Assembly (NCBI RefSeq): GCF_009497155.1
Contig: NZ_WINI01000007.1
Span: forward strand, 503,137 to 567,136
Reading direction: 5' to 3'
Source of the DNA: Glaciimonas soli
Lineage (GTDB): Bacteria > Pseudomonadota > Gammaproteobacteria > Burkholderiales > Burkholderiaceae_D
Length of the DNA: 64,000 bases
The translations under genes and the position numbers were made by a program. Under the pieces are notes generated by a model. That model did no database searches, was not told the DNA's origin, and saw only the letters and a program-made list of their open reading frames with translations. How positions within the stretch are numbered: position 1 is the first letter of the stretch; each line of letters begins with the position of its first letter. Below are positions 47,804-56,823 of this stretch, in pieces.

Positions 47804-48012
47804 AATTTACCTATTGGGTCGCTGAGATGATCAACGGCGACAAAACCGATGCCATCATCGCTCGCACCAAACATGATTGCGAGCAGAAGGTTCTGGCGTA
47901 CGCGGGTGAAAAACTCTACCGCGCGCCAGTCAAAAAATCGTTTTTGTATGAGGATGTGTTTGATTTGTTTGAGATGGCGACGGCGGAGGATGGTGGGCGT
48001 GGGATGGGGTGA
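47800..48012 (+). CDS. Small protein translationally coupled to moaC
   Basis: This 70-residue acidic, soluble protein starts [20 protein letters not shown] and has no motif I recognise. Its ATG overlaps the moaC stop as ATGA, strong evidence that it is translated. The pattern of mixed helix ([10 protein letters not shown]) and an acidic C-terminus ([13 protein letters not shown]) gives no functional hint. It might be a molybdopterin-related small factor or simply an operon passenger. Confidence 0.6.
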   Translation: MKFTYWVAEMINGDKTDAIIARTKHDCEQKVLAYAGEKLYRAPVKKSFLYEDVFDLFEMATAEDGGRGMG

Positions 48013-48052
48013 TAATTGTGACACTATCAACCATCGGGCATCAGACAATGGT

Positions 48053-48814
48053 CTATAAATCCCCCCAAGGGTTGACCTGTAAAATATCGACGATACTAGC
48101 GTCACTTCGCCGCACAACCACTGTCAAATCTTGCACCTTTGCTCGCATCGGCACAAAACCAACATCAGCGATACCTAAGCTCTTCTTCGATAGTGCCTCT
48201 GCAATCAACGCTTGCACTGCACCAGCTTTCGCTTTCGGCTGACGTTTCATAAGCCTATCGAACGACAGCATCTTCAATTTCACGTCATTAGCAACCGCTC
48301 GGTATGAAATATAGTGCTGCGGCATTTGCGGCAGATCTGGGCCACCTTGCACAGACGAAAATAAGATTCGATCACGCTCTTTCCGATCATCAGGCAGGCG
48401 TGCACCAACTATTTGAGGTCCGGAAATCGGCAATGATTGATTGCGTGCTTTGCTCAATTCCACGGCAGGGATATCAACAGCCGATACCAAAGTAAACATA
48501 TCAATGTTATAAACTGCATAAACAGGACGCCCGCCAAACACAGTGCTGATGCCATATATCATAGCTATCACTTGCAGTATCGCGACGATAGTCAAATCAA
48601 ATTTTAGCGACTTTTTTTTCGGATTATAAATAATCAGCGTAATCAACGGGCCAATTGTCACATCCACTGAAGCTATAATCAACAGCATCTTGCCAACCCC
48701 CAGCGCCTCAAAATATGGGCGGGGATACCAAATCAACATGACCACCGCTAGGACACAGGAAACTATTAACATACTGATGCATAAATGCACCAAACTTGCA
48801 GTGACTCTTTTCAT
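48053..48814 (-). CDS. TfpX/TfpZ-type type IV pilin accessory protein
   Basis: This 253-residue protein has three or four N-terminal membrane spans (LVHLCISMLIVSCVLAVVMLIWYPRPYF; MLLIIASVDVTIGPLITLIIYNP; TIVAILQVIAMIYGI) and a C-terminal soluble domain. The YP-x-PYF-x-x-GV-x-K pattern and VDVTIGPLITLIIY are typical of TfpX/TfpZ proteins, which help display or mature type IV pilins next to their cognate pilin gene. It sits downstream of the pilin at 49086 on the same strand, separated by a terminator. The ATG at 48814 is chosen. Confidence 0.85.
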   Translation of the reverse strand: MKRVTASLVHLCISMLIVSCVLAVVMLIWYPRPYFEALGVGKMLLIIASVDVTIGPLITLIIYNPKKKSLKFDLTIVAILQVIAMIYGISTVFGGRPVYAVYNIDMFTLVSAVDIPAVELSKARNQSLPISGPQIVGARLPDDRKERDRILFSSVQGGPDLPQMPQHYISYRAVANDVKLKMLSFDRLMKRQPKAKAGAVQALIAEALSKKSLGIADVGFVPMRAKVQDLTVVVRRSDASIVDILQVNPWGDL

Positions 48815-48907
48815 ATTCCGCGAATAAAAAATCAAATAACGTTCACAATGGATTCAATTTGTTTTTTCCACGAGCACCGCAAAAAAACATTTCGATAATA
48901 AACAAAA

Positions 48908-48943
48908 AAACACCCTCGAGCCTTTAATACCGAGGGTGTTTTT
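48908..48943. terminator. Terminator between the pilin and accessory genes
   Basis: CACCCTCG (48911-48918) and CGAGGGTG (48931-48938) pair, with flanking A and T runs on both sides, so it is bidirectional. It should make pilA mRNA mostly monocistronic. Confidence 0.85.
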
Positions 48944-49085
48944 AATATTAACAATCAAGCGAAACAACTCACGGCTGCCATCGTTTTACATCCTAACCGG
49001 CGTATTTACAAATCTTCCTGGGTAGCAAAATTCTTTACCGCTGATTATCAAAACAGCACATCGTGTGTCGCCCAGTGTCAAAACA

Positions 49086-49586
49086 TTAGATACCACCAAG
49101 AACCTTTTGACGGCAATTTGCTGGGAAGTACTTGTACATTGTCGCAGCAATGGTAGACCCACAAGACCATCCAGCAATAGGTGTAGCGCCAGTAGCGAGT
49201 GCCGTTATGCGTGCAGTATCCGATGTTGGTTGAATAGTCAGCACAGCTGTATCCAGACCTACAATGTTTGTACCTTGAATTGTCGTGTCGATTTGGCCCG
49301 TAGTAATACTTGGAACAACTTGATTAACATACTTTGTCGCAATTGATGTACATCCATAGGCGTCAGCTGAAGCTGGGAATGCTTGGTTAGTCTGCAGATA
49401 TTCAGTCACTGATGTCTTACAAGATTCGCCAGCGATAACAACTTCGGAAAGTTTAGCGCGAACTGTATAGTCTTGATACGCAGGCAAAGCAACAGCTGCC
49501 AAAATACCAATAATCGCTACAACGATCATCAACTCGATCAAAGTAAAACCGCTTTGTGCACGTTTCATCATTTTCATAGATTTCAT
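49086..49586 (-). CDS. pilA: Type IV major pilin
   Basis: This 166-residue prepilin has a 12-residue basic leader ([13 protein letters not shown]) cut by PilD before [16 protein letters not shown]; Glu5 of the mature form is present. A hydrophobic helix is followed by a globular domain with cysteines in GESCKTS, YGCTS, WSCGS and the terminal ANCR; the last two form the D-region disulfide. The start at 49586 is preferred because GGAG is six bases upstream; the ATG at 49598 includes that site in the coding region. A sigma-54 promoter lies 50 bases upstream, and a TfpX/Z accessory gene is downstream. Confidence 0.92.
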   Translation of the reverse strand: MKSMKMMKRAQSGFTLIELMIVVAIIGILAAVALPAYQDYTVRAKLSEVVIAGESCKTSVTEYLQTNQAFPASADAYGCTSIATKYVNQVVPSITTGQIDTTIQGTNIVGLDTAVLTIQPTSDTARITALATGATPIAGWSCGSTIAATMYKYFPANCRQKVLGGI

Positions 49587-49634
49587 TTGTTTCTCCATTA
49601 AGTAAGGGTAAAAGCTTCACTGCCCTTCCTTTAG

Positions 49635-49650
49635 AGCAATCATCATGCCA
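49635..49650 (-). promoter_or_regulatory. Sigma-54 promoter of pilA
   Basis: On the minus strand TGGCATGATGATTGCT has the GG-N10-GC spacing and both -24 (TGGCA) and -12 (TTGCT) elements of RpoN promoters. A transcript would start near 49625, giving a leader of about 39 bases. PilR/PilS control is expected from other pilins, though those genes are not in the window. Confidence 0.8.
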
Positions 49651-49782
49651 ATCGGAATTTACTGATATTTACGGGGAATATCGCCGGGAAGTGAGGGTTT
49701 TTGTCAGATTTGCGGGGTGGCGATGACAAAGATTGTCAGGTTTTGCATGATACAAACACAATACAACACCTTGCTTGTCTGC

Positions 49783-50091
49783 TTATTTATCTGTATTGCT
49801 ATTGACCGTACTACTACCGTGTTCCCGCAGCCATTCGCCCAGCGCAAAATTCATTCTGGTTTGCCAGCCATCACCATCGCGTTTAAAAGCGGCGAGTATA
49901 TCTGTATCCAGGCGTAGTGTGACTTGTTCTTTGCTGCCGCTGCCGAGAGGACGGCCGGGGCCGCGAGTGGGTTTTACTTTGGCCAGCTCTTCAGCTGTCC
50001 ATGGCAATGCGTCTGGATCGGATAAGGCTGCGGCAGTAATTGCGGCGTCTTCTTCATCTGTAGGGTAAATAATTTCTCGTTTGCTGTTCAT
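49783..50091 (-). CDS. brnA: BrnA-type antitoxin
   Basis: This 102-residue ribbon-helix-helix DNA-binding antitoxin has an acidic N-terminus (TDEEDAAITAAALSDPDALPWTAEEL) followed by RGPGRPLGSGSKEQVTLRLDTDILAAFKRDGDGWQTRMNFALGEWL, the BrnA core. In type II BrnTA systems it neutralises the BrnT ribonuclease and represses the operon. Here the upstream toxin gene is broken (see 50054-50337), so the antitoxin appears to be orphaned, although its reading frame is intact and could still repress related operators. Confidence 0.85.
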   Translation of the reverse strand: MNSKREIIYPTDEEDAAITAAALSDPDALPWTAEELAKVKPTRGPGRPLGSGSKEQVTLRLDTDILAAFKRDGDGWQTRMNFALGEWLREHGSSTVNSNTDK

Positions 50092-50337
50092 AGTATTTCA
50101 CCTCGCGTGTGTTGGCTTTTCTCAGACTGATGATGCGGGGCCTTCTTCTCTATCGACAAAAGCTACATAATAAATACGACCATTGAGCCAGGCCAAACAA
50201 CTGTGGCGTTGCTCGCCATAATTATTTCGCACATCCGGCCATTGCAACGCTGTATGCCATTCGACCTTCACAGCACTCCGCAATGAAATACCATGCTTAT
50301 ATATGTTCGCAACATCCTTGATGAGATCACATATTAT
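50054..50337 (-). pseudogene. brnT: Decayed brnT toxin gene
   Basis: Read from 50337 leftward, a frame gives CDLIKDVANIYKHGISL, matching the BrnT opening (YDP-x-K-x2-N-x2-KHG). It continues through WPDVRNNYGEQRHSCLAWLNGRIYYVAF, the BrnT core, then stops at 50124. A shift by one base at about 50134 restores RIISLRKANTREVKYYEQ, the normal BrnT end. That end overlaps brnA by 38 bases, as in working brnTA operons. No start codon is available in frame; a TAA lies just upstream. The gene is therefore inactivated twice, by a missing start and a frameshift. Confidence 0.75.
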
Positions 50338-50534
50338 TTTTATTTATTGTAGTTATAAATATTGCGATAAGCAATAAATATTTGTAGTTACGTTTATTTG
50401 TATGGGAATAAAAATGCGCCCGCAGGCGCATTTATTACCGATCATAAGAACAACTTATACTTGATGCATCTCCGGATAGCTCCTTCTCCCACAAGTGTCA
50501 GAGGGAGTATTGCAGAGGGAAACTCAGTCGCGTG

Positions 50535-51017
50535 CTATTTCCAATTTTTTAGCGCGTCTGCCACCGCTAGATCTGTTGAAGTGCTATTTGCCTCCCATGT
50601 CATCGCAACATCTCCCACTGTCGGCGTTAAGCTGATGATTTTTCCATCTATGTCATTGGCTTTGATATCTTGTAGCGTAAGTTCAATCACGCCATTCGCC
50701 AAAATATCGACCCTTTGCACTTCTCGCGTAGTGACATTGGCACCGCCTGCCTGTCCAATGCCAATCTCTGTCCAATCGGCGCCGGATGCTAATGCGGGAG
50801 GATATTTGCCATTGACTTGATAGTAATGAGAAATCGCCAATTTAATCGGGCTGGCAACACTGGCGACTTTGGCTAGCTTGGCATTGATGAGGTATTTGCT
50901 GTATTGCGGAATCGCGACGGAGGCGAGAATGCCGATGATGGCGACGACGATCATTAATTCGATCAGGGTAAAACCGCGCTGAAGCTGTGGTCTATGCTTG
51001 AGAGTAAATGCTTTCAT
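50535..51017 (-). CDS. Second type IV pilin-like protein
   Basis: This 160-residue prepilin has the leader MKAFTLKHRPQLQRG cut before [28 protein letters not shown], with Glu5. The globular part is shorter and, unlike the pilin at 49086, has no cysteine pair, so it lacks a standard D-loop disulfide. It may be a major pilin variant, a minor pilin or a pseudopilin; the KYPPALASGADWTEIGIG stretch resembles PilE/PilA-type pilins. The ATG at 51017 follows CCGGAGATTCC. No sigma-54 site is visible upstream. A brnTA remnant lies between the two pilins. Confidence 0.8.
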   Translation of the reverse strand: MKAFTLKHRPQLQRGFTLIELMIVVAIIGILASVAIPQYSKYLINAKLAKVASVASPIKLAISHYYQVNGKYPPALASGADWTEIGIGQAGGANVTTREVQRVDILANGVIELTLQDIKANDIDGKIISLTPTVGDVAMTWEANSTSTDLAVADALKNWK

Positions 51018-51135
51018 GGAATCTCCGGTAAGGACGATGAAAGAATGACTTGCTGCGTCATCCCTGACCGGTATTCTCACAAATTTTCATTATCAAAAAC
51101 TTAATGCGACTCTTCATTTAAGTTTCAGCGTAGCT

Positions 51136-51207
51136 CGGAAAAGCGTTGCGCCTTCCGAAAAACGGTAACCAATTTAAGGCTATGCCGGAAATCGCCACGC
51201 TTTTCCG
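51136..51207. terminator. Long inverted repeat between the FHA gene and the second pilin
   Basis: The arms CGGAAAAGCGTTGCG (51136-51150) and CGCCACGCTTTTCCG (51193-51207) pair with one or two mismatches; inner TTCCG/CGGAA extends the fold. It lies downstream of the FHA gene. There is no T-run, so its role as a terminator is uncertain. Confidence 0.45.
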
Positions 51208-51237
51208 GCTTCCCGCTTAATATTTTTTTACTTGCGT

Positions 51238-51876
51238 CTATGCCTCTAGCAGAGAAAAACGCATCATTGTTCCGGCAATATCAATCACATCTTCATTTTT
51301 CAACACTTGTTTACCGGCGCTGACTAATACACCGTTGATACGGGGGTAAGCGATACCTTCGATATGCGCCAGAGCGTAGCCCTGTGTACGGCGGACGATA
51401 CACGCAACCTGAACGCCGGTGCGCCCTATCGTGGTTTTTTCTTTGACCAGCAGCATTTTTTTGCCGATGTTGGGTCCATCAAGCACAGTGATGGCAGCAG
51501 GTATGGCAGGGATTTCCGGCTTGGGGGGCAACGTTACAAACGACTCCGGGAATTGAGACTGATCATCCTCCTCGCTCAAATACAGCAGTTTGTGCTTGGC
51601 CAGTTGAATGACGTCATTGTGCTGCAAAAAATGCTTGGTAATCGGATGGCCGTTGACTTGTGTACCGTTGGTGCTGTTGAGATCTTCCAGAAACGAATCG
51701 TTATAGATAGTGATAATGACGGCATGTTCAGAGCTGATGCCGAGATTGTCGATCACCAGATCATTATGCGGGCGACGACCTATGGTGGTGCGCTCTTTCG
51801 TAATCTCCATTTCTTGAATGAAATTACCGCCTTTGCTAAGGATAATCTTCGCCATTGCCTTCTTATCTTTCTGCAT
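51238..51876 (-). CDS. FHA domain protein
   Basis: This 212-residue cytosolic protein has a clear FHA phosphothreonine-binding domain (residues 25-100: TTIGRRPHNDLVIDN, ISSEHAVI, LNSTNGTQVNG). A Pro-rich linker is followed by a second, degenerate FHA-like half (TTIGRTGVQVACIVRRTQGY, PRINGVLV) lacking the S-x2-H element. It follows a PP2C phosphatase gene by three bases, so the two are one unit for Ser/Thr phosphorylation signalling. No Hanks-type kinase gene is in the window; it must be elsewhere. Confidence 0.85.
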   Translation of the reverse strand: MQKDKKAMAKIILSKGGNFIQEMEITKERTTIGRRPHNDLVIDNLGISSEHAVIITIYNDSFLEDLNSTNGTQVNGHPITKHFLQHNDVIQLAKHKLLYLSEEDDQSQFPESFVTLPPKPEIPAIPAAITVLDGPNIGKKMLLVKEKTTIGRTGVQVACIVRRTQGYALAHIEGIAYPRINGVLVSAGKQVLKNEDVIDIAGTMMRFSLLEA

Positions 51877-51879
51877 CGT

Positions 51880-52698
51880 TTATTCTTCGCCGCTGATTTT
51901 TATGAGAATCGCGGAAATATTATCTTGCCCGCCAGCGGCATTCGCAGCCTGAACCAAGTTGTCACACGTCAGGCCAAGATCACCGTCCGCATCCCGAATA
52001 ATGGCCTTCATTTCCGCCGACGATAAGCGATCTGACAAGCCGTCTGAACACAATAAATACATATCACCAACTTGCAGAGGATGTTCATTGACATCCACTA
52101 TCAGTTGATAATCCACGCCAACAGCGCGCGTAATCACGTTGCGATTGAGCGCGTACAGCGCTTCATCAGGGGCAACCAGGCCCGCTTCAATTTGCTCTTG
52201 CAACACTGAATGATCTCGCGTTAATTGCAGAAATTCATTCGTACTTTCAACTGCATCTTTCGCATGTTCAGGCGCAACTTCTACACTGCGAAAACGATAA
52301 ACCCTTGAATCGCCAACATGTGCAATACAGATCGCGTTTTGCTGCAGCCACGCCACTACCACCGTCGTCCCCATGCCACGATAGGCAGGTTCATTCCTTG
52401 CGGCCGAGATAATTTCTGCATTGGCCTTGCGTACCGCTTGCATCAAACACATACGTCGCAACGCTACCTGATCGTCCGGATGATGATAGACATTTTCCTG
52501 CAACTGACGCTCTACCTCTTCCGGAATCACCGTAATCGCAATATTGCTGGCGACTTCACCTGCGTTATAGCCGCCCATGCCGTCAGCCAGCACCGCCAGT
52601 TGCAATCCCTCACGCACGGCGATAGCATCCTCATTTTGCGGACGCACCCTGCCAACATCGGTCTTGGCAAAAAATGAATACTTTAGGTGCTTTAACAT
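51880..52698 (-). CDS. PP2C-type Ser/Thr protein phosphatase (Stp1/PrpC-like)
   Basis: This 272-residue metal-dependent phosphatase reverses Ser/Thr phosphorylation. The motifs are KTDVGRVRPQNEDA (motif 1), LAVLADGMGGYNAGEVAS (metal-binding D and G), GTTVVVAWLQ, HVGDSRVYRFR, LTRDHSV, LLCSDGLSDRLS and QDNISAILI. All metal-binding aspartates are present. It ends three bases before the FHA gene. PP2C-FHA pairs of this kind in Burkholderiales are often linked to kinases elsewhere. Confidence 0.93.
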   Translation of the reverse strand: MLKHLKYSFFAKTDVGRVRPQNEDAIAVREGLQLAVLADGMGGYNAGEVASNIAITVIPEEVERQLQENVYHHPDDQVALRRMCLMQAVRKANAEIISAARNEPAYRGMGTTVVVAWLQQNAICIAHVGDSRVYRFRSVEVAPEHAKDAVESTNEFLQLTRDHSVLQEQIEAGLVAPDEALYALNRNVITRAVGVDYQLIVDVNEHPLQVGDMYLLCSDGLSDRLSSAEMKAIIRDADGDLGLTCDNLVQAANAAGGQDNISAILIKISGEE

Positions 52699-52819
52699 GA
52701 TGGCAATTTAACAAAATATAATACAACAAAACAAAATAGTTGCCTCACAGTATTTTCCTAGTTTCTGACCAATACAGCAAGACAAACCGACGACATTGCA
52801 ATTATGCAGCGCTAAAAAT

Positions 52820-52847
52820 AAAAAAGGAGCCTAGGCTCCTTTTTTTG
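52820..52847. terminator. Terminator of sucCD
   Basis: AAAAAGGAGCC pairs with GGCTCCTTTTTTT through a perfectly palindromic centre (CCTAGG). It can stop transcription from both sides. Confidence 0.9.
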
Positions 52848-52871
52848 TACAACCGATCCAAGCGAAAGAAA

Positions 52872-53762
52872 TTACGCTTTTTTCAGCAAACCTTGTAACA
52901 AACGACCCATTTCCGATGGATTTTTAGTCGCCAGGATGCCACATTCTTCCATGATATCCAGTTTAGCTTGCGCTGTATCAGCACCGCCAGAAATCAACGC
53001 ACCGGCATGACCCATACGTTTGCCTGGAGGCGCAGTAACACCGGCGATAAAGTTCACTACTGGTTTTTTCATGTTGTCTTTAATCCAGTATGCTGCGTTC
53101 GCTTCATCCGGACCACCGATTTCACCGATCATGATGACTGCATCCGTTTCAGGATCGTCATTGAACATCTTCATGATGTCGATGTGTTTCAAACCATTGA
53201 TAGGATCGCCGCCGATACCGACTGCTGACGACTGACCCAGGCCGAGTGCAGTCAGTTGACCAACCGCTTCGTAAGTCAATGTACCTGAACGCGATACCAC
53301 GCCGATGCGGCCTTTTTTATGGATATGACCTGGCATGATGCCGATTTTGATTTCGTCTGGTGTAATCAAACCTGGGCAGTTTGGTCCTAGCAGCAAAGTC
53401 TTGCTACCGGCTTTAGCCATCTTGTCTTTCAACAGCATCATGTCTTTTACTGGAATACCTTCGGTGATACAAACCACCAAATCCAGTTCAGCTTCAACCG
53501 CTTCCCAGATTGCAGCAGCAGCGCCAGCTGGCGGAACATAAATCACTGAAACATTCGCGCCAGTTTGTTTTTTCGCTTCGGTTACGTTAGCAAAAATTGG
53601 AATGCCTTCGAAATCTTCACCAGCTTTTTTCGGGTTCACACCAGCAACAAACGCGTTTTTGCCATTCGCATAATCGCGGCAGCCACGTGTGTGGAATTGA
53701 CCAGTTTTACCGGTAATACCTTGGGTAATGACTTTTGTATCTTTATTGATCAGAATCGACAT
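52872..53762 (-). CDS. sucD: Succinyl-CoA synthetase alpha subunit
   Basis: This 296-residue TCA-cycle subunit binds CoA and carries the phosphohistidine. GITGKTGQFHTRGCRDYANG is the CoA-binding start, GPNCPGLITPDE follows, and the phosphorylated histidine lies in GKRMGHAGALISGG near residue 250. Length normal. It is 12 bases downstream of sucC. Confidence 0.97.
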   Translation of the reverse strand: MSILINKDTKVITQGITGKTGQFHTRGCRDYANGKNAFVAGVNPKKAGEDFEGIPIFANVTEAKKQTGANVSVIYVPPAGAAAAIWEAVEAELDLVVCITEGIPVKDMMLLKDKMAKAGSKTLLLGPNCPGLITPDEIKIGIMPGHIHKKGRIGVVSRSGTLTYEAVGQLTALGLGQSSAVGIGGDPINGLKHIDIMKMFNDDPETDAVIMIGEIGGPDEANAAYWIKDNMKKPVVNFIAGVTAPPGKRMGHAGALISGGADTAQAKLDIMEECGILATKNPSEMGRLLQGLLKKA

Positions 53763-53774
53763 AATTATTCCTTA

Positions 53775-54944
53775 TTATTTAGCAGCCGCAACAACTGCTT
53801 TCGCGGCATCTTCCATGCTTTCGGCGGAGATGATAGGCAAACCAGATTCAGCCAACAATTTCTTGCCGATTTCTTCGTTGGTACCTTTCATGCGCACTAC
53901 CAGTGGCACTTTGAGCGATACAGCTTTAGACGCAGCAATCACGCCTTCAGCGATCACGTCACAACGCATGATGCCGCCGAAAATGTTGACCAAAATCGCT
54001 TTCAGATTTGGGTTTTTCAACATGATTTTGAAGGCTTCAGTTACTTTCTCTGTTGTCGCACCACCACCTACGTCAAGGAAGTTTGCTGGCTCGCCGCCGA
54101 ACAGTTTGATCGTGTCCATAGTAGCCATCGCCAAACCTGCACCGTTCACCAGACAACCGATATTGCCGTCGAGTGAAATGTAAGCCAAATCAAATTTCGA
54201 TGCTTCGATTTCTGCTGGATCTTCTTCATCCAGATCGCGATAAGCAACGATTTCCGGTTGACGGAACAATGCGTTTGGATCGAAGTTGAACTTAGCGTCC
54301 AAGGCAATCACCTGACCAGCTTTGGTAACGTTCAAAGGATTGATTTCTGCCAATGATGCATCAGTTGCCATGTATGCTGCGTACAAGCCTTGCAATTGTT
54401 TGCGTGCATCAGCGATTGAACCTTCTGGCACACCAATTTTGCGGGAAGCGTCATCTGCTTGCGCATCGGTCAAACCGGCAGTCGGATCGATATCGTATGT
54501 GTGGATTTTTTCTGGATGTGAATGAGCAACTTCTTCAATGTCCATCCCGCCTTCGCTTGAAGCGATCAGCGCTACGTGTTGTGTAACACGATCTGTCACC
54601 AGACTGATGTACAGCTCTTGATTGATGTCGGCACCTTCTTCGATCAACAGACGACGTACTTTTTGACCTTCCGGGCCAGTTTGGTGTGTCACCAATTGCA
54701 TGCCAAGAATCTGATTCGCGTATTCGCGAACTTGTTCCAGCGTTTTAGCAACCTTAACACCGCCGCCTTTACCGCGACCACCTGCATGGATCTGCGCTTT
54801 AACAACCCAGACTTTTACGCCTTGCTCGCCTAGTGTTGCCGCTGCCTTGACTGCTTCGTCAACAGTCACACATGGAATACCGCGTGGTGTGGTAACGCCA
54901 AATTTGCGAAGAATTTCTTTGCCCTGATACTCATGAATTTTCAT
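53775..54944 (-). CDS. sucC: Succinyl-CoA synthetase beta subunit
   Basis: This 389-residue ATP-grasp subunit uses ADP/ATP in substrate-level phosphorylation. [17 protein letters not shown], the nucleotide loop [29 protein letters not shown]-like [27 protein letters not shown] and [10 protein letters not shown] are all present. The first gene of sucCD. Confidence 0.97.
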   Translation of the reverse strand: MKIHEYQGKEILRKFGVTTPRGIPCVTVDEAVKAAATLGEQGVKVWVVKAQIHAGGRGKGGGVKVAKTLEQVREYANQILGMQLVTHQTGPEGQKVRRLLIEEGADINQELYISLVTDRVTQHVALIASSEGGMDIEEVAHSHPEKIHTYDIDPTAGLTDAQADDASRKIGVPEGSIADARKQLQGLYAAYMATDASLAEINPLNVTKAGQVIALDAKFNFDPNALFRQPEIVAYRDLDEEDPAEIEASKFDLAYISLDGNIGCLVNGAGLAMATMDTIKLFGGEPANFLDVGGGATTEKVTEAFKIMLKNPNLKAILVNIFGGIMRCDVIAEGVIAASKAVSLKVPLVVRMKGTNEEIGKKLLAESGLPIISAESMEDAAKAVVAAAK

Positions 54945-55085
54945 ACGAGCTTCCCTTCTGACACTGTTTTAAATGAACTTGCTGGTTGGATTTGTAATTC
55001 AAAAACTTGTAATGCAAAAATTAGCAATAATTGTGTTAATAAAAGCACACATATACAACACATCCTTCACGCATCTTATTGTGCG

Positions 55086-55691
55086 CTAACTGGACTTTTC
55101 TTTTTCTAATAGATTTACTTCCAAAGGCTCTTTCTCTACATGCGTGACTGCCCACTTTGGATAAAACTTGGCCACTACCGAACCGTCCGTGCGCAAAGCA
55201 TGACAACGGTCCAGCTGGAATGGTTTTTGATTTTCTATGGAAAACACCGACTTGCCCGCACTATCACGCTCTCCGCCAAATGCCTGGATCGCTGCGGTCG
55301 GCAATAGCTGCGCGAGTTCGGTCAAATGTGTACAACCTTTATCGCCGCCCATACGCTGCTTCAAGTCGTAGCGAAAGCCTTTTAACAAATTCAAACCGAT
55401 CAACCGATTATAGGCTGGAGAAATTTCACATTCGTTCGCATAGGGCGCGGCTTCTGAATGTGTTTCCACTGCGACAATAGTGAACTGGCGATCTAAGGTT
55501 AAGCGCAGCCACAAGCTGTGCAAAGGCTGTCCAGCCGGCAAAGTGCCAGAAGACAATTCAATATCACGGGTTTTGGTATCGGTAATATGCGCGTCTAATT
55601 CCCATAGCTCATCATCACGAACGAATGCTTCGATATGGATGGCGCGAGTATGCTTCAGTGCGCGGCGGGGGATAGAGGTTGATAAGGGCAT
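55086..55691 (-). CDS. DUF2889 family protein
   Basis: This 201-residue protein matches the DUF2889 pattern: HTRAIHIEAFVRDDELWELDAHITDTK, LWLRLTLDRQFTIVAVETHSEAAPYANEC and GLNLLKGFRYDLKQRMGGDKGCTHLTELAQLLPTAAIQAF. The function is unknown; the conserved C and H residues (C-x3-P, GCTHL) suggest metal binding. It is encoded between recX and sucC, its usual place in Burkholderiales. I use the ATG at 55691; the 41-codon upstream extension looks non-coding. Confidence 0.85.
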   Translation of the reverse strand: MPLSTSIPRRALKHTRAIHIEAFVRDDELWELDAHITDTKTRDIELSSGTLPAGQPLHSLWLRLTLDRQFTIVAVETHSEAAPYANECEISPAYNRLIGLNLLKGFRYDLKQRMGGDKGCTHLTELAQLLPTAAIQAFGGERDSAGKSVFSIENQKPFQLDRCHALRTDGSVVAKFYPKWAVTHVEKEPLEVNLLEKEKSS

Positions 55692-56303
55692 GTTGTGGTC
55701 TACTTTGCGTGTCGTTACCACAGTTTCTATGGTAACTGCCGCTCCTGCGGTTTGCAAAAAACCCCAAAAGTTTAGCACAGCTAGAAATAATTGGTGGATT
55801 TGTGTGCGACGCACAATAACATTGCCAGTCGTCGATAGAAATTATGGCGCTTACTGAGTTTAGCAATGTCAAATAAGCAATTTGAAAATAAACCCGTCAT
55901 TCCCGCGAACACGCACTGCTGTCCGGGATAAATATGTTAACTATTTCAGTAGTTCACAAAAATTATTGATGCAAGTAATGAAAACCTCAACGGAGCACTG
56001 TCATCCTCGCGAAGGCGGGGATCCATTTTACGAAAGACAAAGATTGAGGAGATTTATCCTTTACTTTGTTAAGCAAAGTAACATGGATCCCCGCGTTCGC
56101 GAGGATGACGGATGTTAAGTTTGTCAGCCGGAGAAAATCCTCTAGTGCAGGCCCAGCAATGCCCTCAGCCCTTGAGCAGTGCGCGAACGCGGGAACCCAT
56201 CCTGCACAACTTGGATCCCAGCGTTCGCCGGGACGACAATAATTTTCAAACCCGTTATTTTGAATTACTTATCGTCATCGGCACCCGTGCAATCGCTAAC
56301 ACT
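55692..56303. repeat. Intergenic cluster of GTCATCCTCGCGAA-type palindromic repeats
   Basis: This 612-base spacer holds several copies of one palindromic repeat. 56000-56025 and 56084-56109 are inverted arms with one mismatch in 26; between them, TTACTTTG/CAAAGTAA (56061-56081) forms an inner stem. Diverged half-copies lie at 55896-55910, 56183-56199 and 56212-56236. It has no gene. The sequence resembles the widespread proteobacterial repeats with TGGATCCC and GCGAACGCGGG cores. It separates DUF2889 from recX. Confidence 0.8.
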
Positions 56304-56759
56304 TTAATTTTCCTCATCCTCTCCACCTTTTATGGCCGCTTGCACAGCACGATGAGAAAAGCCGCGCTGCAACAAAAATCGCATCTGTTTCACGCGTTCG
56401 TCGTTGTCATTTGGTGGGTGATCAAATTTTTTACGCCAGACTTCACGCGCACGCGCTGTTTCGCTATCGGCTAAATCGGCTTTGATAGAGGCCATCGCGT
56501 CCGGTGCAATGTTATGCGTTTGCAGTTCCGCAAGAATGCGACTGTTACCAAAACGGCTGGCACGACGATGTATCAAGGATTCGGAAAAACGTTCTTGCGA
56601 TAAAAAATTGGAAGCCTCGAGCCAATCCAACACCGCCTCAACATCATCTCCCTCTTCCGCATAGCGCATTAATTTGCGTGAGAGCTCAAGGCGGCTGTGT
56701 TCACGCGCCGATAAGTAGCGTAACGCTCTGCCTTTAAGACTGATTTTTGGTTTCGCCAT
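56304..56759 (-). CDS. recX: RecA regulatory protein RecX
   Basis: This 151-residue protein inhibits RecA filament extension. Three helical repeats are recognisable: [62 protein letters not shown] and [18 protein letters not shown]. The length is standard. It lies downstream of recA, separated by a strong hairpin that should limit its expression. Confidence 0.93.
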   Translation of the reverse strand: MAKPKISLKGRALRYLSAREHSRLELSRKLMRYAEEGDDVEAVLDWLEASNFLSQERFSESLIHRRASRFGNSRILAELQTHNIAPDAMASIKADLADSETARAREVWRKKFDHPPNDNDERVKQMRFLLQRGFSHRAVQAAIKGGEDEEN

Positions 56760-56823
56760 GATGGTGTGAATTGTTCCAGATTACGCTCTCATCAATCATG
56801 CATGAGCAAGCGTACTATGCACA

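Noticed and set aside
55692-55814. 41-residue N-terminal extension of the DUF2889 protein
   Set aside because: The DUF2889 core begins near 55670 and the ATG at 55691 suffices; the extension has no family similarity.
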